A DNA stretch of 23,455 nt, taken from positions 1-23,455 of the forward strand of contig DDFA01000028.1 in NCBI GenBank assembly GCA_002336975.1. Direction: 5' to 3'. The notes under the pieces are model-generated. The model was given only the letters and a program-made list of their open reading frames with translations. It did no database searches and was not told the DNA's origin. The DNA is from Phyllobacteriaceae bacterium UBA1940. GTDB lineage: Bacteria; Pseudomonadota; Alphaproteobacteria; Rhizobiales; Rhizobiaceae. Of this stretch, positions 6,694-14,332 are shown piece after piece (position 1 is the first letter of the stretch; the number at the start of each line of letters is the position of its first letter). A program made the translations under genes and the position numbers.

Positions 6694-7722
6694 ATGAAAA
6701 TGAAGACCCTTTCCCTTATGCTCTTTGGCGGAACCGCGCTCGCTGCGCTACCGGCGCAGGCGGCCGGCGAACTGAACCTCATCTGCTCGGCCGATGTCGT
6801 CATCTGCGAGCAGATTAAGGGCGATTTCGAAAAGTCGCATAGCGACATCAAGGTGAATATGGTGCGCCTGTCCTCCGGCGAGACCTATGCGAAGGTGCGT
6901 GCCGAGGCGCGCAACCCGAAGACCGACATCTGGTGGGCGGGCACGGGCGATCCGCATCTGCAGGCCGCCTCGGAAAACCTGACGCTGGAATACAAGTCGC
7001 CGAAGCTCGACGAGCTCAACGACTGGGCCAAGAAGCAGGCCGAGAGCTCCGGTTACAAGACGGTCGGCGTCTATGCCGGTGCGCTTGGCTGGGGCTACAA
7101 TACGGAAATCTTCAAGTCCAAGGGCTTCAAGGAGCCGGTCTGCTGGGCCGATCTTCTCGCGCCCGAGCTGAAGGGTGAAATCCAGATCGCCAATCCCAAT
7201 TCGTCCGGCACGGCCTATACGGCGCTCGCCTCCCTCGTGCAGATCATGGGCGAAGACAAGGCCTTCGATTATCTGAAGAAGCTCAACGAGAACATCTCGC
7301 AATATACCAAATCCGGCTCGGCCCCTGTGAAGGCCGCCGCGCGCGGCGAAACGGCGCTCGGCATCGTCTTCGTGCATGACGCGGTCGCGCAAACGGTGGA
7401 AGGCTTCCCGGTCAAGTCGATCACGCCTTGCGAGGGAACGGGTTACGAAATCGGCTCCATGTCGATCATCAAGGGGGCGCGCAACCTCGACAATGCGAAG
7501 ATCTGGTACGACTGGGCGCTGACGCCCGAGGTCCAGTCGCGCATGAAGGACGCCAAGTCCTTCCAGCTACCTTCCAACAAGAGCGCCGAAATCCCGAAGG
7601 AAGCGCCGCGCTTCGAGGACATCAAGCTGATCGACTACGACTTCAAGACCTATGGCGACCCGGCAAAGCGCAAGGAATTGCTGGAGCGCTGGGACCGCGA
7701 AGTCGGCGCTGCGGCGAACTGA
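6694..7722 (+). CDS. Periplasmic solute-binding protein, AfuA/FbpA-like, copy 2 (342 aa)
   Basis: A paralogue of the preceding protein. The ATG at 6694 follows ACAGGAGGAT, a near-consensus ribosome site, and yields a signal peptide of about 23 residues (ending PAQA). It keeps the same ligand-site landmarks: 'VYAGALGWGYN', 'ANPNSSGTAYT', 'TKSGSAPVKAAARGE', 'FVHDAV' and 'PCEGTGYEIGS'. It also keeps the same four Cys (LICS, VIC, VCW, PCE). It is more Lys/Asp-rich than copy 1, with the usual look of an abundant periplasmic protein, and it has the stronger ribosome site, so it is probably the main transport subunit. Strong hairpins follow before the permease gene, which would allow higher expression than the membrane parts. 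The ligand is inferred to be a phosphorylated sugar or related organophosphate; ferric iron is the main alternative. Confidence 0.9.
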   Translation: MKMKTLSLMLFGGTALAALPAQAAGELNLICSADVVICEQIKGDFEKSHSDIKVNMVRLSSGETYAKVRAEARNPKTDIWWAGTGDPHLQAASENLTLEYKSPKLDELNDWAKKQAESSGYKTVGVYAGALGWGYNTEIFKSKGFKEPVCWADLLAPELKGEIQIANPNSSGTAYTALASLVQIMGEDKAFDYLKKLNENISQYTKSGSAPVKAAARGETALGIVFVHDAVAQTVEGFPVKSITPCEGTGYEIGSMSIIKGARNLDNAKIWYDWALTPEVQSRMKDAKSFQLPSNKSAEIPKEAPRFEDIKLIDYDFKTYGDPAKRKELLERWDREVGAAAN

Positions 7723-7743
7723 TGGTTCGTGCGGTCCGGTGAT

Positions 7744-7798
7744 CGCCTGTCCTCCTGTCCATCGTCTTTCTCCGGGAGGACATAGGACCGGGCAGGCG
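7744..7798 (+). other. Nested hairpin downstream of binding-protein gene 2
   Basis: GTCCTCC (7749-7755) pairs with GGAGGAC (7775-7781), and CGCCTG (7744-7749) can pair with CAGGCG (7793-7798); the two stems share one base. It lies just after the stop at 7722. Together with the hairpin at 7835-7863 it resembles the stabilising structures placed after binding-protein genes in ABC operons. Confidence 0.5.
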
Positions 7799-7834
7799 GC
7801 AGAGGATCGCGCTCGGTGATCACCTGCCCAAGCC

Positions 7835-7863
7835 GGCGGCGCCTGTCTCCCCCGGGCGCCGCC
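7835..7863 (+). other. Perfect 9-bp GC hairpin upstream of the permease gene
   Basis: GGCGGCGCC (7835-7843) is exactly complementary to GGCGCCGCC (7855-7863), with an 11-nt loop. No T-run follows. It stands 29 bp before the permease start and just after a 10-bp palindrome (GGTGATCACC, 7815-7824). Likely roles are transcript processing, 3' protection of the binding-protein message, or partial termination. Confidence 0.55.
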
Positions 7864-7892
7864 TCCCACACTTAATGACAGCGAGGTCAGCC

Positions 7893-10109
7893 ATGAGACA
7901 TGGCAATCGCAGGCTGGACGTCGTCCTGATCCTGGGCGTGGTCGCTTTGACCCTGGTGCCCTGGTATCGGATCGAGGGCGGCTTCTACGGGCTAGGCTGG
8001 TTGGCCGGTTTCCCACTTTCCGCAGAGGCCGCACCCGGCCTCGTCCAGATTTTGGCGCATGGTCGGCTGTGGCTTGCCGTGGCACTCTTGCTCCTTCTCC
8101 TGGCCGGCGCGGCTCGCGGCATGGCGGACCCGATGCGCCGCGGCGCCGTGCTGGCCTGGGTGGGAGCGATCGGTATCGCCTTCCTGACGTTGCAAGGCCT
8201 CGCCATCGGCTTTTCCGGCTGGACCTGGACGATCAGTGAACGTCTTTTCGGCCTGCTCGCCGATGGCCAGCCGTCGATGGGGGCCGGTGCCGTGCTGCTG
8301 TCCGTCGTCTTCGTGCTGCTCTTCGCCTTCGGCCTGGCCGAACGCGGGGTGATGAAGGGCGACGCCTTCGTCGTGAGTGCGATTTCCCTGCTCGTCTTCC
8401 TCGTCGCTGTCTTCGTTTTCTACCCGATCGGCAGCATGTTCGTCGGCTCGGTGCAGGACTTCGACGGCTCGTTCAATACAGATAACTTCATCCGCAACGT
8501 GCAGGATCCCAGCATCTGGAGCCTCAACTGCGTGATCGGCGCCGGCCGCTGCGGCGTTGCCTGGCGCACGCTCTGGCTCGCGATCATGACCGGCCTCGGC
8601 TCGACCCTGCTCGGCCTTGCCTTCGCGCTCGTCGCCACCCGCACGCGCTTTCCCTTCAAGAAGGGCCTGCGTCTTCTGACCATCCTGCCGATCATCACGC
8701 CGCCCTTCGTCATCGGTCTGGCGCTCACGCTGCTCTTCGGCCGTGCCGGCGTCGTCACGCAGGGCCTGTCGAGCCTCTTCGGCCTCGAACCCGGCCGCTG
8801 GCTCTATGGCCTCACCGGCATCTGGATCGCACAGGTCCTGTCCTTCACGCCGATCTCCTTCCTCGTCCTGATCGGCGTTGTCGAGGGCGTCAGCCCGTCG
8901 ATGGAGGAGGCGTCCACGACGCTGCGTGCCGACCGCTGGCGCACTTTCCGCAAGGTCTCCCTGCCGTTGATGAAACCGGGCCTTGCCAATGCCTTCCTCA
9001 TCGGCTTCATCGAGAGCATGGCCGATTTCGGCAACCCGCTGGTGCTCGGCGGCAGCCATGGCGTGCTCTCGACGGAAATCTTCTTCGCCGTCGTCGGCTC
9101 GCAGAACGACCCCTCGCGCGCTGCCGTACTCGCCATGGTGCTGCTCGTCTTCACGCTCTCGGCCTTCCTTGCCCAGCGGTTCTGGCTCTCGGGCAAGAAC
9201 TTTGCGACCGTGACCGGCAAGGGCGACAGCGGTGCGCATATCGCCCTTCCCAGGGGCGTGTCGATCGGCGTGCATGCCGTCGTCATTCCGTGGATCCTCT
9301 TCACGCTGGTCATCTACGGGATGATCCTGATCGGCGGCTTCGTGAAGACCTGGGGTCTCGACAACTCGCTGACGCTCGACCACTACGCGAAGGCCTTTTC
9401 CATCAGCTTCGACAATGGCATCACCTGGACGGGTGTCGCCTGGAACTCGTTCTGGACGACGATGGAGATCGCGCTCGTTTCCGCGCCGCTGACGGCCACC
9501 GTCGGCCTTCTGACCGCCTATATCATCGTGCGGCAGAGGTTTGCCGGCAAGAACGCCTTCGAGTTCGCGCTGATGATGAGCTTCGCCATTCCCGGCACGG
9601 TCATCGGCGTCAGCTACATCATGGCTTTCAACCTGCCGCCGCTGGAAATGACCGGCTCGGCGCTGATCCTCATCGCCTGCTTTGTCTTCCGCAACATGCC
9701 GGTCGGCGTGCGCGGCGGCATCGCGGCCATGAGCCAGCTCGACAGGAGCCTGGACGAAGCCTCGCTGACGCTGCGCGCGGGCAGCTTCCGCACGATCCGC
9801 AAGGTCATCCTGCCACTCTTGCGCCCGGCCATCACCGCCGCGCTCGTCTATTCCTTCGTGCGCGCCATCACCTCCATCAGCGCCGTCATCTTCCTCGTCA
9901 GCGCCGAATACAACATGGCGACTTCCTACATCGTCGGCCTCGTCGAAAATGGCGAATACGGCGTGGCGATCGCCTATTCCTCCATGCTGATCGTCGTGAT
10001 GATCACGGTCATCACCGGCTTCCAGCTTCTCGTGGGCGAACGCCGCCTGCGCCGCGAAAACCGCGTGGCGGGTGTCACTCCATCCTCTCGTCAGGAGAAA
10101 ACCGTATGA
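7893..10109 (+). CDS. ABC importer permease, fused double domain (738 aa)
   Basis: An inner-membrane permease of the FbpB/AfuB type with both transmembrane domains in one chain. Two EAA-loop motifs, which contact the ATPase, are visible: 'MEEASTTLRADRWRTFRKV' near residue 337 and 'LDEASLTLRAGSFRTIRKV' near residue 620. About 160 N-terminal residues with roughly four extra hydrophobic spans precede the first core domain, which makes it longer than the usual 500-700-residue family members. The ATG at 7893 is chosen because GAGGT lies 6 nt upstream; the ATG at 7875 has no ribosome site. It ends in an ATGA overlap with the ATPase gene, showing translational coupling. It should form the channel for the solute bound by one or both upstream binding proteins. 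Confidence 0.93.
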   Translation: MRHGNRRLDVVLILGVVALTLVPWYRIEGGFYGLGWLAGFPLSAEAAPGLVQILAHGRLWLAVALLLLLLAGAARGMADPMRRGAVLAWVGAIGIAFLTLQGLAIGFSGWTWTISERLFGLLADGQPSMGAGAVLLSVVFVLLFAFGLAERGVMKGDAFVVSAISLLVFLVAVFVFYPIGSMFVGSVQDFDGSFNTDNFIRNVQDPSIWSLNCVIGAGRCGVAWRTLWLAIMTGLGSTLLGLAFALVATRTRFPFKKGLRLLTILPIITPPFVIGLALTLLFGRAGVVTQGLSSLFGLEPGRWLYGLTGIWIAQVLSFTPISFLVLIGVVEGVSPSMEEASTTLRADRWRTFRKVSLPLMKPGLANAFLIGFIESMADFGNPLVLGGSHGVLSTEIFFAVVGSQNDPSRAAVLAMVLLVFTLSAFLAQRFWLSGKNFATVTGKGDSGAHIALPRGVSIGVHAVVIPWILFTLVIYGMILIGGFVKTWGLDNSLTLDHYAKAFSISFDNGITWTGVAWNSFWTTMEIALVSAPLTATVGLLTAYIIVRQRFAGKNAFEFALMMSFAIPGTVIGVSYIMAFNLPPLEMTGSALILIACFVFRNMPVGVRGGIAAMSQLDRSLDEASLTLRAGSFRTIRKVILPLLRPAITAALVYSFVRAITSISAVIFLVSAEYNMATSYIVGLVENGEYGVAIAYSSMLIVVMITVITGFQLLVGERRLRRENRVAGVTPSSRQEKTV

Positions 10110-11167
10110 TCAACCAGAAAGCCGGTTCCGTCGTCTTCGAGAATGTCCGCAAGTCGTTCGGCGCCTTCACCGCCATTCCCAACCTGTCGCTGACCATCGA
10201 GCCCGGCACGCTCGTCACCCTGCTGGGTCCCTCCGGCTGCGGCAAGACGACGACGTTGCGCATGCTCGCTGGCCTGGAGCATCCGAGTGCGGGCAAAATT
10301 CTCATCGGCGGCAAGGACGTCACCATGCTGCCGGCCAATGAGCGTGACGTCTCGATGGTGTTCCAGTCCTATGCGCTGTTCCCGCATATGAATGCGCGCG
10401 ACAACGTCGCCTATGGTCTGGAATCCTCCGGGCTCTCCAGGAGGGAGGCGCGCGAGAAGGCGGATGAGGGCCTGGCGCTTGTCGGCCTTGCCGGCATGGG
10501 CCACCGCCTGCCGGCTGAACTCTCTGGCGGTCAGCAGCAGCGCGTCGCCGTCGCCCGCGCGCTGGTGCTGGAACCGCAGGTGCTGTTGCTCGACGAGCCG
10601 CTGTCCAATCTCGATGCGCGCCTGCGCCGCAAGGTGCGCACGGATATCCGCGAGTTGCAGCAGCGCCTCGGCTTCACCGCCGTCTATGTCACGCACGACC
10701 AGGACGAGGCGCTCGCCGTTTCCGACCGCATCATCGTCATGAAGGGCGGTGAGATCGCCCAGTCCGGCGCGCCGTGCGAGCTTTACGAGGCGCCGGCGTC
10801 ATCCTTCATCGCCGACTTCATGGGCGAGGCGAATGTCATCGCCTGCGAGGTTTTGAGCATCGAGGGGCAGGAGGCGCAGATCCGCGTCGGCGTGATCGAG
10901 CATCGCGTGCCGGCGGGCAGGGCGAAACCGGGGACGGCCAGCCTTGCCGTGCGCCCCGGCGCCATCCTCCTTTCCGAAGGCGGGGGGCAGGGGCTTGCCG
11001 GTCGCATTCTGCACTCGGCTTATCTCGGTGATCACGTCGAATACGAGGTCGAGACCGATATCGGCACGCTCTTCGTCGTCGACCACACCGTCGACCGCAT
11101 CCTGCCGCCAGCGGCGGATGCATCCATTCAGTTCAAAAACCGCGGCATCGCACTCATCGAGACCTAA
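10106..11167 (+). CDS. ABC importer ATPase, CUT/Fbp type with TOBE domain (353 aa)
   Basis: The ATPase subunit of the importer. Walker A is at 41-49 (GPSGCGKTT), the Q-loop at Gln87 ('VFQSYALFPHM'), the signature LSGGQ at 139-143, Walker B 'LLLDEP' with catalytic Glu164, a D-loop 'SNLDARLR' and the H-loop His197 ('VTHDQDEA'). Residues about 245-353 form a TOBE-like regulatory domain containing 'GEANVIACEV' and 'LAVRPGAI'. The start overlaps the permease stop by 4 bp (ATGA) and AGGAGA lies upstream, so no other start is likely. All catalytic residues are present. Members of this family energise Fe3+, phosphonate, spermidine or sugar-phosphate import; the substrate here depends on the binding proteins. 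Confidence 0.95.
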   Translation: MINQKAGSVVFENVRKSFGAFTAIPNLSLTIEPGTLVTLLGPSGCGKTTTLRMLAGLEHPSAGKILIGGKDVTMLPANERDVSMVFQSYALFPHMNARDNVAYGLESSGLSRREAREKADEGLALVGLAGMGHRLPAELSGGQQQRVAVARALVLEPQVLLLDEPLSNLDARLRRKVRTDIRELQQRLGFTAVYVTHDQDEALAVSDRIIVMKGGEIAQSGAPCELYEAPASSFIADFMGEANVIACEVLSIEGQEAQIRVGVIEHRVPAGRAKPGTASLAVRPGAILLSEGGGQGLAGRILHSAYLGDHVEYEVETDIGTLFVVDHTVDRILPPAADASIQFKNRGIALIET

Positions 11168-11170
11168 ACC

Positions 11171-11992
11171 ATGACCCTGGAAAACTCCCAGACGACCTCG
11201 CCGGAGACCGCCATCGACACCCGCTTCGCCCTTGCACGCGCTATCGTGCAGGAGGCCGGTGCCATGGCGCTCGACTATTTCAACCGCCGCGACGAGTTGA
11301 TCATCGAAACCAAGCGCGACATTCAGGATGTGGTCTCGATTGCCGACCGCAATGTGGAGAAGCTGATCCGTGAGCGCGTCGCCGCCCTCTTTCCGGAGGA
11401 TGGTTTCCTCGGCGAGGAATTCGGCCATACAGCCGGCACGTCCGGCTATACCTGGGTGGTCGATCCCATCGACGGGACGGCGCCCTTCGTCAACGGCATG
11501 CCGAATTGGTGCGTCTCGATCGCCGTCCTTCGTGCCAACGACCCCATCATCGGCGTTATCGGTGCCCCCTGCCACAACGAAATCTACGCCGCCGCCGCCG
11601 GCAAGGGGGCGAAGTTGAACGAGAAGACATTGACGCTCGATCCGTCGCGCACGATCCGCAACGCCCTGACCGGCATCGGCGCCAACTCCTATGTCACGCC
11701 GGATTTCGTCGCGAGCATGATCGGCCAGCTCCTGGCGGAAGGCGGCAATTTCATCCGCAACGGTTCCGGTGCGCTGATGCTCGCCTACGTCGCGGCGGGC
11801 CGGCTGGTCGGTTATTACGAACCCTATATGCACGCCTGGGATTGCCTGGCGGGCTTTTGCCTCGTGAAAGAGGCGGGCGGCTGGTATCACCCTTTCCCGA
11901 CGCAGGGCGAGAGCCTCACCAAAGGCGCGCCGGTCGTCGCCGCAGGGCCGGGCGCTCGTCGCGATCTGGAAAAGCTCGCGGGATTGGCGTGA
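11171..11992 (+). CDS. Inositol-monophosphatase-superfamily phosphatase (273 aa)
   Basis: A Mg2+-dependent phosphatase of the IMPase/HisN superfamily, cytoplasmic. Metal-site motifs are intact: 'GEEFG' (Glu82/Glu83), 'DPIDGT' (98-103) and 'HAWD' (Asp224). The sequence after DPIDGT is APFVNGMPNW, closer to the HisN-type (histidinol-phosphatase) pattern than to classical inositol monophosphatase 'DG T.NF', so it may act on another small phosphomonoester. The length is normal for the family. The ATG lies 3 bp after the ATPase stop, so it is translated as the last gene of the import operon. Placement suggests that it hydrolyses the imported phosphorylated compound or a product of it. The specific substrate cannot be told from the sequence. 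Confidence 0.9.
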   Translation: MTLENSQTTSPETAIDTRFALARAIVQEAGAMALDYFNRRDELIIETKRDIQDVVSIADRNVEKLIRERVAALFPEDGFLGEEFGHTAGTSGYTWVVDPIDGTAPFVNGMPNWCVSIAVLRANDPIIGVIGAPCHNEIYAAAAGKGAKLNEKTLTLDPSRTIRNALTGIGANSYVTPDFVASMIGQLLAEGGNFIRNGSGALMLAYVAAGRLVGYYEPYMHAWDCLAGFCLVKEAGGWYHPFPTQGESLTKGAPVVAAGPGARRDLEKLAGLA

Positions 11993-12168
11993 GCGCGGCC
12001 TCGTAGACCGCGTTGCTCGCATTCGCTTCTGGTCTCCAGAGTGCAATCATCGCCGATATCAAGTCCGATGATATCGCTCTGGATATCGTCCGCCCGTGGC
12101 AGGGACGCACCCAACCGAAGGTGAAGGCGTTAGCCTCGGCGCCCTCGGCTTTCGGTTGCAAGAGGGTA
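11993..12168. other. Spacer after the import operon, no gene recognised
   Basis: A small hairpin (CGCGG 11994-11998 with CCGCG 12008-12012) just after the phosphatase stop could act as a weak terminator, although no T-run follows. The sequence GATATC occurs three times at 12055, 12070 and 12082, spaced by multiples of three, which looks like leftover coding sequence (repeated Asp-Ile) rather than an operator. No complete gene is visible on either strand. Confidence 0.35.
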
Positions 12169-12330
12169 GCCGAACCGCCTTGCCGCCAGCCTCGCGCAGG
12201 AGATTCCGGGTCGCCTGCCCGGTCTCGGCATGATTGCCTTCGCTGAAATGGTGAGCGCGGATGTTGCCATCGGCCTCGATCAGGTAGTGGGCGCGCCGAT
12301 AGCTGTTCGAGAAAGCGGCGCGCCGTTGTT
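12169..12330 (-). pseudogene. C-terminal fragment of a thioredoxin-fold (redoxin/DipZ-like) protein
   Basis: The minus frame reads AAFSNSYRRAHYLIEADGNI, RAHHFSEGNHAET and a final LLREAGG. This matches the end of redoxin-domain proteins of the type 'W.AHYLID..G.IR.HHFGEG.Y..TE..I..LL.EAG', where the 'AHYLID' strand carries the cis-Pro region of the thioredoxin fold. The N-terminal half with the CxxC motif is missing, the Pro that usually precedes 'AHY' is Arg here, and no start codon fits. Beyond 12169 the frame runs on to a stop at 12059-12061 with no further similarity. It is a dead fragment lying downstream of the oxidoreductase gene. Confidence 0.5.
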
Positions 12331-12367
12331 GCCGATCGTCGTCAGGCGGTCCTCCGCGTGAATGATG

Positions 12368-12390
12368 CCGGCGCGCTGTCGGCGCGCCGG
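12368..12390 (-). terminator. Strong hairpin, candidate terminator of the oxidoreductase gene
   Basis: CCGGCGCGC (12368-12376) pairs perfectly with GCGCGCCGG (12382-12390) around a 5-nt loop. It lies 17 bp past the stop of the minus-strand oxidoreductase gene. The minus strand has no T-run after it, and the plus strand has TTTT a few bases later, so it could also stop plus-strand read-through. Confidence 0.55.
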
Positions 12391-12407
12391 GATGGTTTTC
12401 GCCCTCT

Positions 12408-13391
12408 TCAGGCTGCTTCCGGCAGGAGGAGAAGCTTGCCGGTGGTGGCGCGGCGCTCCATGGCCCGATGGGCGTCGGCGGCGCCTGCGAGCGGGTAGGT
12501 CTGGCCGATGTTCACCTTCAGCAAGCCGCCTTCGATCCATTGGAAAAGCTGTTTCGCATGGGTGCGGTAGAGTTTCGGCGTGTGGATGTGATCGGAAAAG
12601 ACGGCATAGCCGAGCTTGATGCTCTTCGGCAGGTTCATGATGTCGATCGGCCCCGGCCCGCCCAGCACGGGGCCATACCAGCAGAAGGTTCCGGACCGTT
12701 TCAGCGAGGCGAGCGAGCCTTCGAAGGTCGTCGGCCCCGAGCCGTCATAGACGACATTCACGCCCTCGCCGTCCGTCAGGGCGAGGACGGCATCGGCGAA
12801 GCGACCTTCCTTATCCAGGATGACATGGGCCGCGCCCGCGGCCTTGGCGGCGGCGATCTTGTCCTGCGAGGAGACGCGGCCGATAACCGTGCCGCCGCGC
12901 ATGGTGATGATCTGCGTCAGCAGCAGGCCGAGTCCGCCGGCGGCGGCATGCACCAGTGCGGTGTCACCCGGCTGCACCGCATAGAAGTCGGTGGCGAAAT
13001 GGCTGGCGGTCAGGCCCTGCATCATCACGGCCGCGGCCGTCTGGTCATCGATGGCATCGGGAACATGGACGAGCGCGTCCGTCGGGATCGCGATGCGTTC
13101 GGCGTAGCTTCCGGGCGCGTAGACCCAGGCCACGCGGTCTCCCACTGCGAAATCCGTGACGCCTTCGCCGATGGCGATCACGCGTCCCGCACCTTCGACG
13201 CCAAGAATCTTGGGGTTCGGCATCTCCGTCCAGGCCATGCCCTGGCGAACGCCTATATCCATGAAGTTGACGCCGGCGGCCGCGACCGCGACGACCACGT
13301 GGCCGGCGCCTGCGATGGGTTCGGGGCGATCCGCCACATAGTCCATGACATCGGCGCTGCCGGTTTCGTGCATGACAACAGCTTTCATCAT
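12408..13391 (-). CDS. Quinone oxidoreductase-like, zinc-free MDR-family protein (327 aa)
   Basis: An NAD(P)H-dependent oxidoreductase of the medium-chain dehydrogenase superfamily, quinone oxidoreductase branch. An N-terminal GroES-like domain (about 1-125, 'AAGVNFMDIGVRQG', 'LGVEGAGRV', 'FAVGDRVAWV') is followed by a Rossmann domain with the 'HAAAGGLGLLLTQ' nucleotide loop (about 149-161) and 'IGRVSSQDK'. The Cys/His ligands for catalytic zinc are absent, as expected for this branch. There are two adjacent ATGs; AAAGGA lies 4 nt before the first and 7 nt before the second, so the real start may be 13388. It is encoded downstream of, and in the same direction as, the TetR gene with a 47-bp gap. 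That pairing is common for quinone or electrophile-induced reductases. The natural substrate is unknown. Confidence 0.92.
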   Translation of the reverse strand: MMKAVVMHETGSADVMDYVADRPEPIAGAGHVVVAVAAAGVNFMDIGVRQGMAWTEMPNPKILGVEGAGRVIAIGEGVTDFAVGDRVAWVYAPGSYAERIAIPTDALVHVPDAIDDQTAAAVMMQGLTASHFATDFYAVQPGDTALVHAAAGGLGLLLTQIITMRGGTVIGRVSSQDKIAAAKAAGAAHVILDKEGRFADAVLALTDGEGVNVVYDGSGPTTFEGSLASLKRSGTFCWYGPVLGGPGPIDIMNLPKSIKLGYAVFSDHIHTPKLYRTHAKQLFQWIEGGLLKVNIGQTYPLAGAADAHRAMERRATTGKLLLLPEAA

Positions 13392-13438
13392 ATTGTCCTT
13401 TCTTGACTATTTGTTCCAGAATTGATCAAAAAATTTTG

Positions 13439-14005
13439 CTATCGCGCGGCGCGCAGGACCATGGCACCCAATGCGTTGAGTTCCTGCGGCCCTGCTCCGC
13501 CGCGTGCCGACATGCGAATTCCGGCGATACTGGCAAGAATGAAGCCGGCCATATCCGGTGCCGCAATGGTCTTGTCGAGATCGCCTTCAGCCTGTGCGGC
13601 CTGAATTCGCGCCTCGACCGCGGCCGTCAGGCGGAGCCCGGCGGCCCGGTGCAGGGCGACAAGTTCGGGCCGCGTTTGGCCGAACTCGCAGATCGAGCCG
13701 ACGCCGAGGCAGGCCATCCCGGCCTGCGCAACGACACGGTCGATCATGGCGCGAAGGCCGTCGACGGCGCGCGGTTGGCCAAGCAACATTTCGATATGAG
13801 CCTTCGTCTCCATGTCGGAATATCGCTCCACGGCATGGCAATAGAGTCGCCATTTATCGCCATAGGTATCGTACAGGCTTTGCCGACCGATCCCCATCGC
13901 CCGCACGAGCATGTTCGTCGAGGTTCCCTCGAAGCCGTGCTCACGGAAGACGCCGATCGCCGCCGCAAGCGCCTTGTCCTTGTCGAATTCCTTGTTTCTC
14001 GCCAT
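13439..14005 (-). CDS. TetR/AcrR-family transcriptional regulator (188 aa)
   Basis: The N-terminal helix-turn-helix (about 10-58) has the family pattern 'KALAAAIGVFREHGFEGTST' followed by 'MGIGRQSLYDTYGDKWRLY'. The C-terminal half is a helical ligand-binding domain with 'GMACLGVGSICEFGQ', whose 'GCLG/ACLG' Cys is typical of the TetR_C group controlling reductases and hydrolases. A TTGACA box (14035-14040 read on the minus strand) lies about 30 bp upstream of the ATG and may be its -35. It is immediately upstream of the quinone-oxidoreductase gene, which it probably represses together with itself. The inducer is likely a small organic or electrophilic compound, inferred from this association only. 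Confidence 0.92.
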   Translation of the reverse strand: MARNKEFDKDKALAAAIGVFREHGFEGTSTNMLVRAMGIGRQSLYDTYGDKWRLYCHAVERYSDMETKAHIEMLLGQPRAVDGLRAMIDRVVAQAGMACLGVGSICEFGQTRPELVALHRAAGLRLTAAVEARIQAAQAEGDLDKTIAAPDMAGFILASIAGIRMSARGGAGPQELNALGAMVLRAAR

Positions 14006-14036
14006 GCCGTCGATGTAGGTATATTGGAATGATCTG

Positions 14037-14275
14037 TCAAGAATTGACGGCGCTCCTCTCCATCTTCCATGCGAACGGGTGGCCGGAAGCCGCCCGTCGG
14101 TTGCTCAGCTGTTCGATGGGGCGTGCCACATCCTCCGGATGGGAGGCCATGACGACATGCGAGGCACCCTTCACCATGACGGTTTCCCTGGAGCCGGCAC
14201 GTTTCGCCATCCAGCCGAGCGCTTCGGCCGGAATGTTCTTGTCAGCATCGCCATAGATGCACCAGCAGGGCTTGC
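14037..14275 (-). pseudogene. C-terminal remnant of an alpha/beta hydrolase
   Basis: The minus frame ending at the stop 14037-14039 reads KPCWCIYGDADKNIPAEAL, then a segment ending in VMVKGASHVVMASHPEDVA. These are the late strand with the acidic residue ('YGD.D..IP') and the catalytic-His segment ('GASHVV..SHP') of alpha/beta hydrolases of the haloperoxidase/esterase type. The nucleophile elbow (GxSxG) and lid are absent, since the sequence beyond about 14275 belongs to unrelated material. The stop codon overlaps the TTGACA upstream of the TetR gene, so the hydrolase was probably once the upstream partner of the TetR-oxidoreductase pair. Confidence 0.7.
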
Positions 14276-14332
14276 CCCTCCAGGTGGAAGCCCTGCTTCT
14301 TCCTTCAGGGCTGCCTCAGCGAGGGGGCCGGC

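Noticed and set aside
7992..9383. 463-codon minus-strand open frame across the permease gene
   Set aside because: Glu/Asp/Arg/His-rich repetitive composition and no motif; the opposite strand encodes a clear permease with two EAA loops.
5549..11167. Calling the first importer a ferric-iron (Fbp) transporter
   Set aside because: The fold family allows it, but the four-Cys AfuA-like signature and the coupled phosphatase fit a phosphorylated organic substrate better. Kept only as the alternative.
10799..12046. 415-codon minus-strand open frame spanning the ATPase end and phosphatase gene
   Set aside because: Both genes on the plus strand have complete catalytic motifs; the antisense frame has none.
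12055..12087. Three GATATC copies, possible operator array
   Set aside because: Spacings of 15 and 12 bp are multiples of three and encode repeated Asp-Ile in one frame, so they more likely reflect leftover coding sequence. They are also far from any intact gene start.
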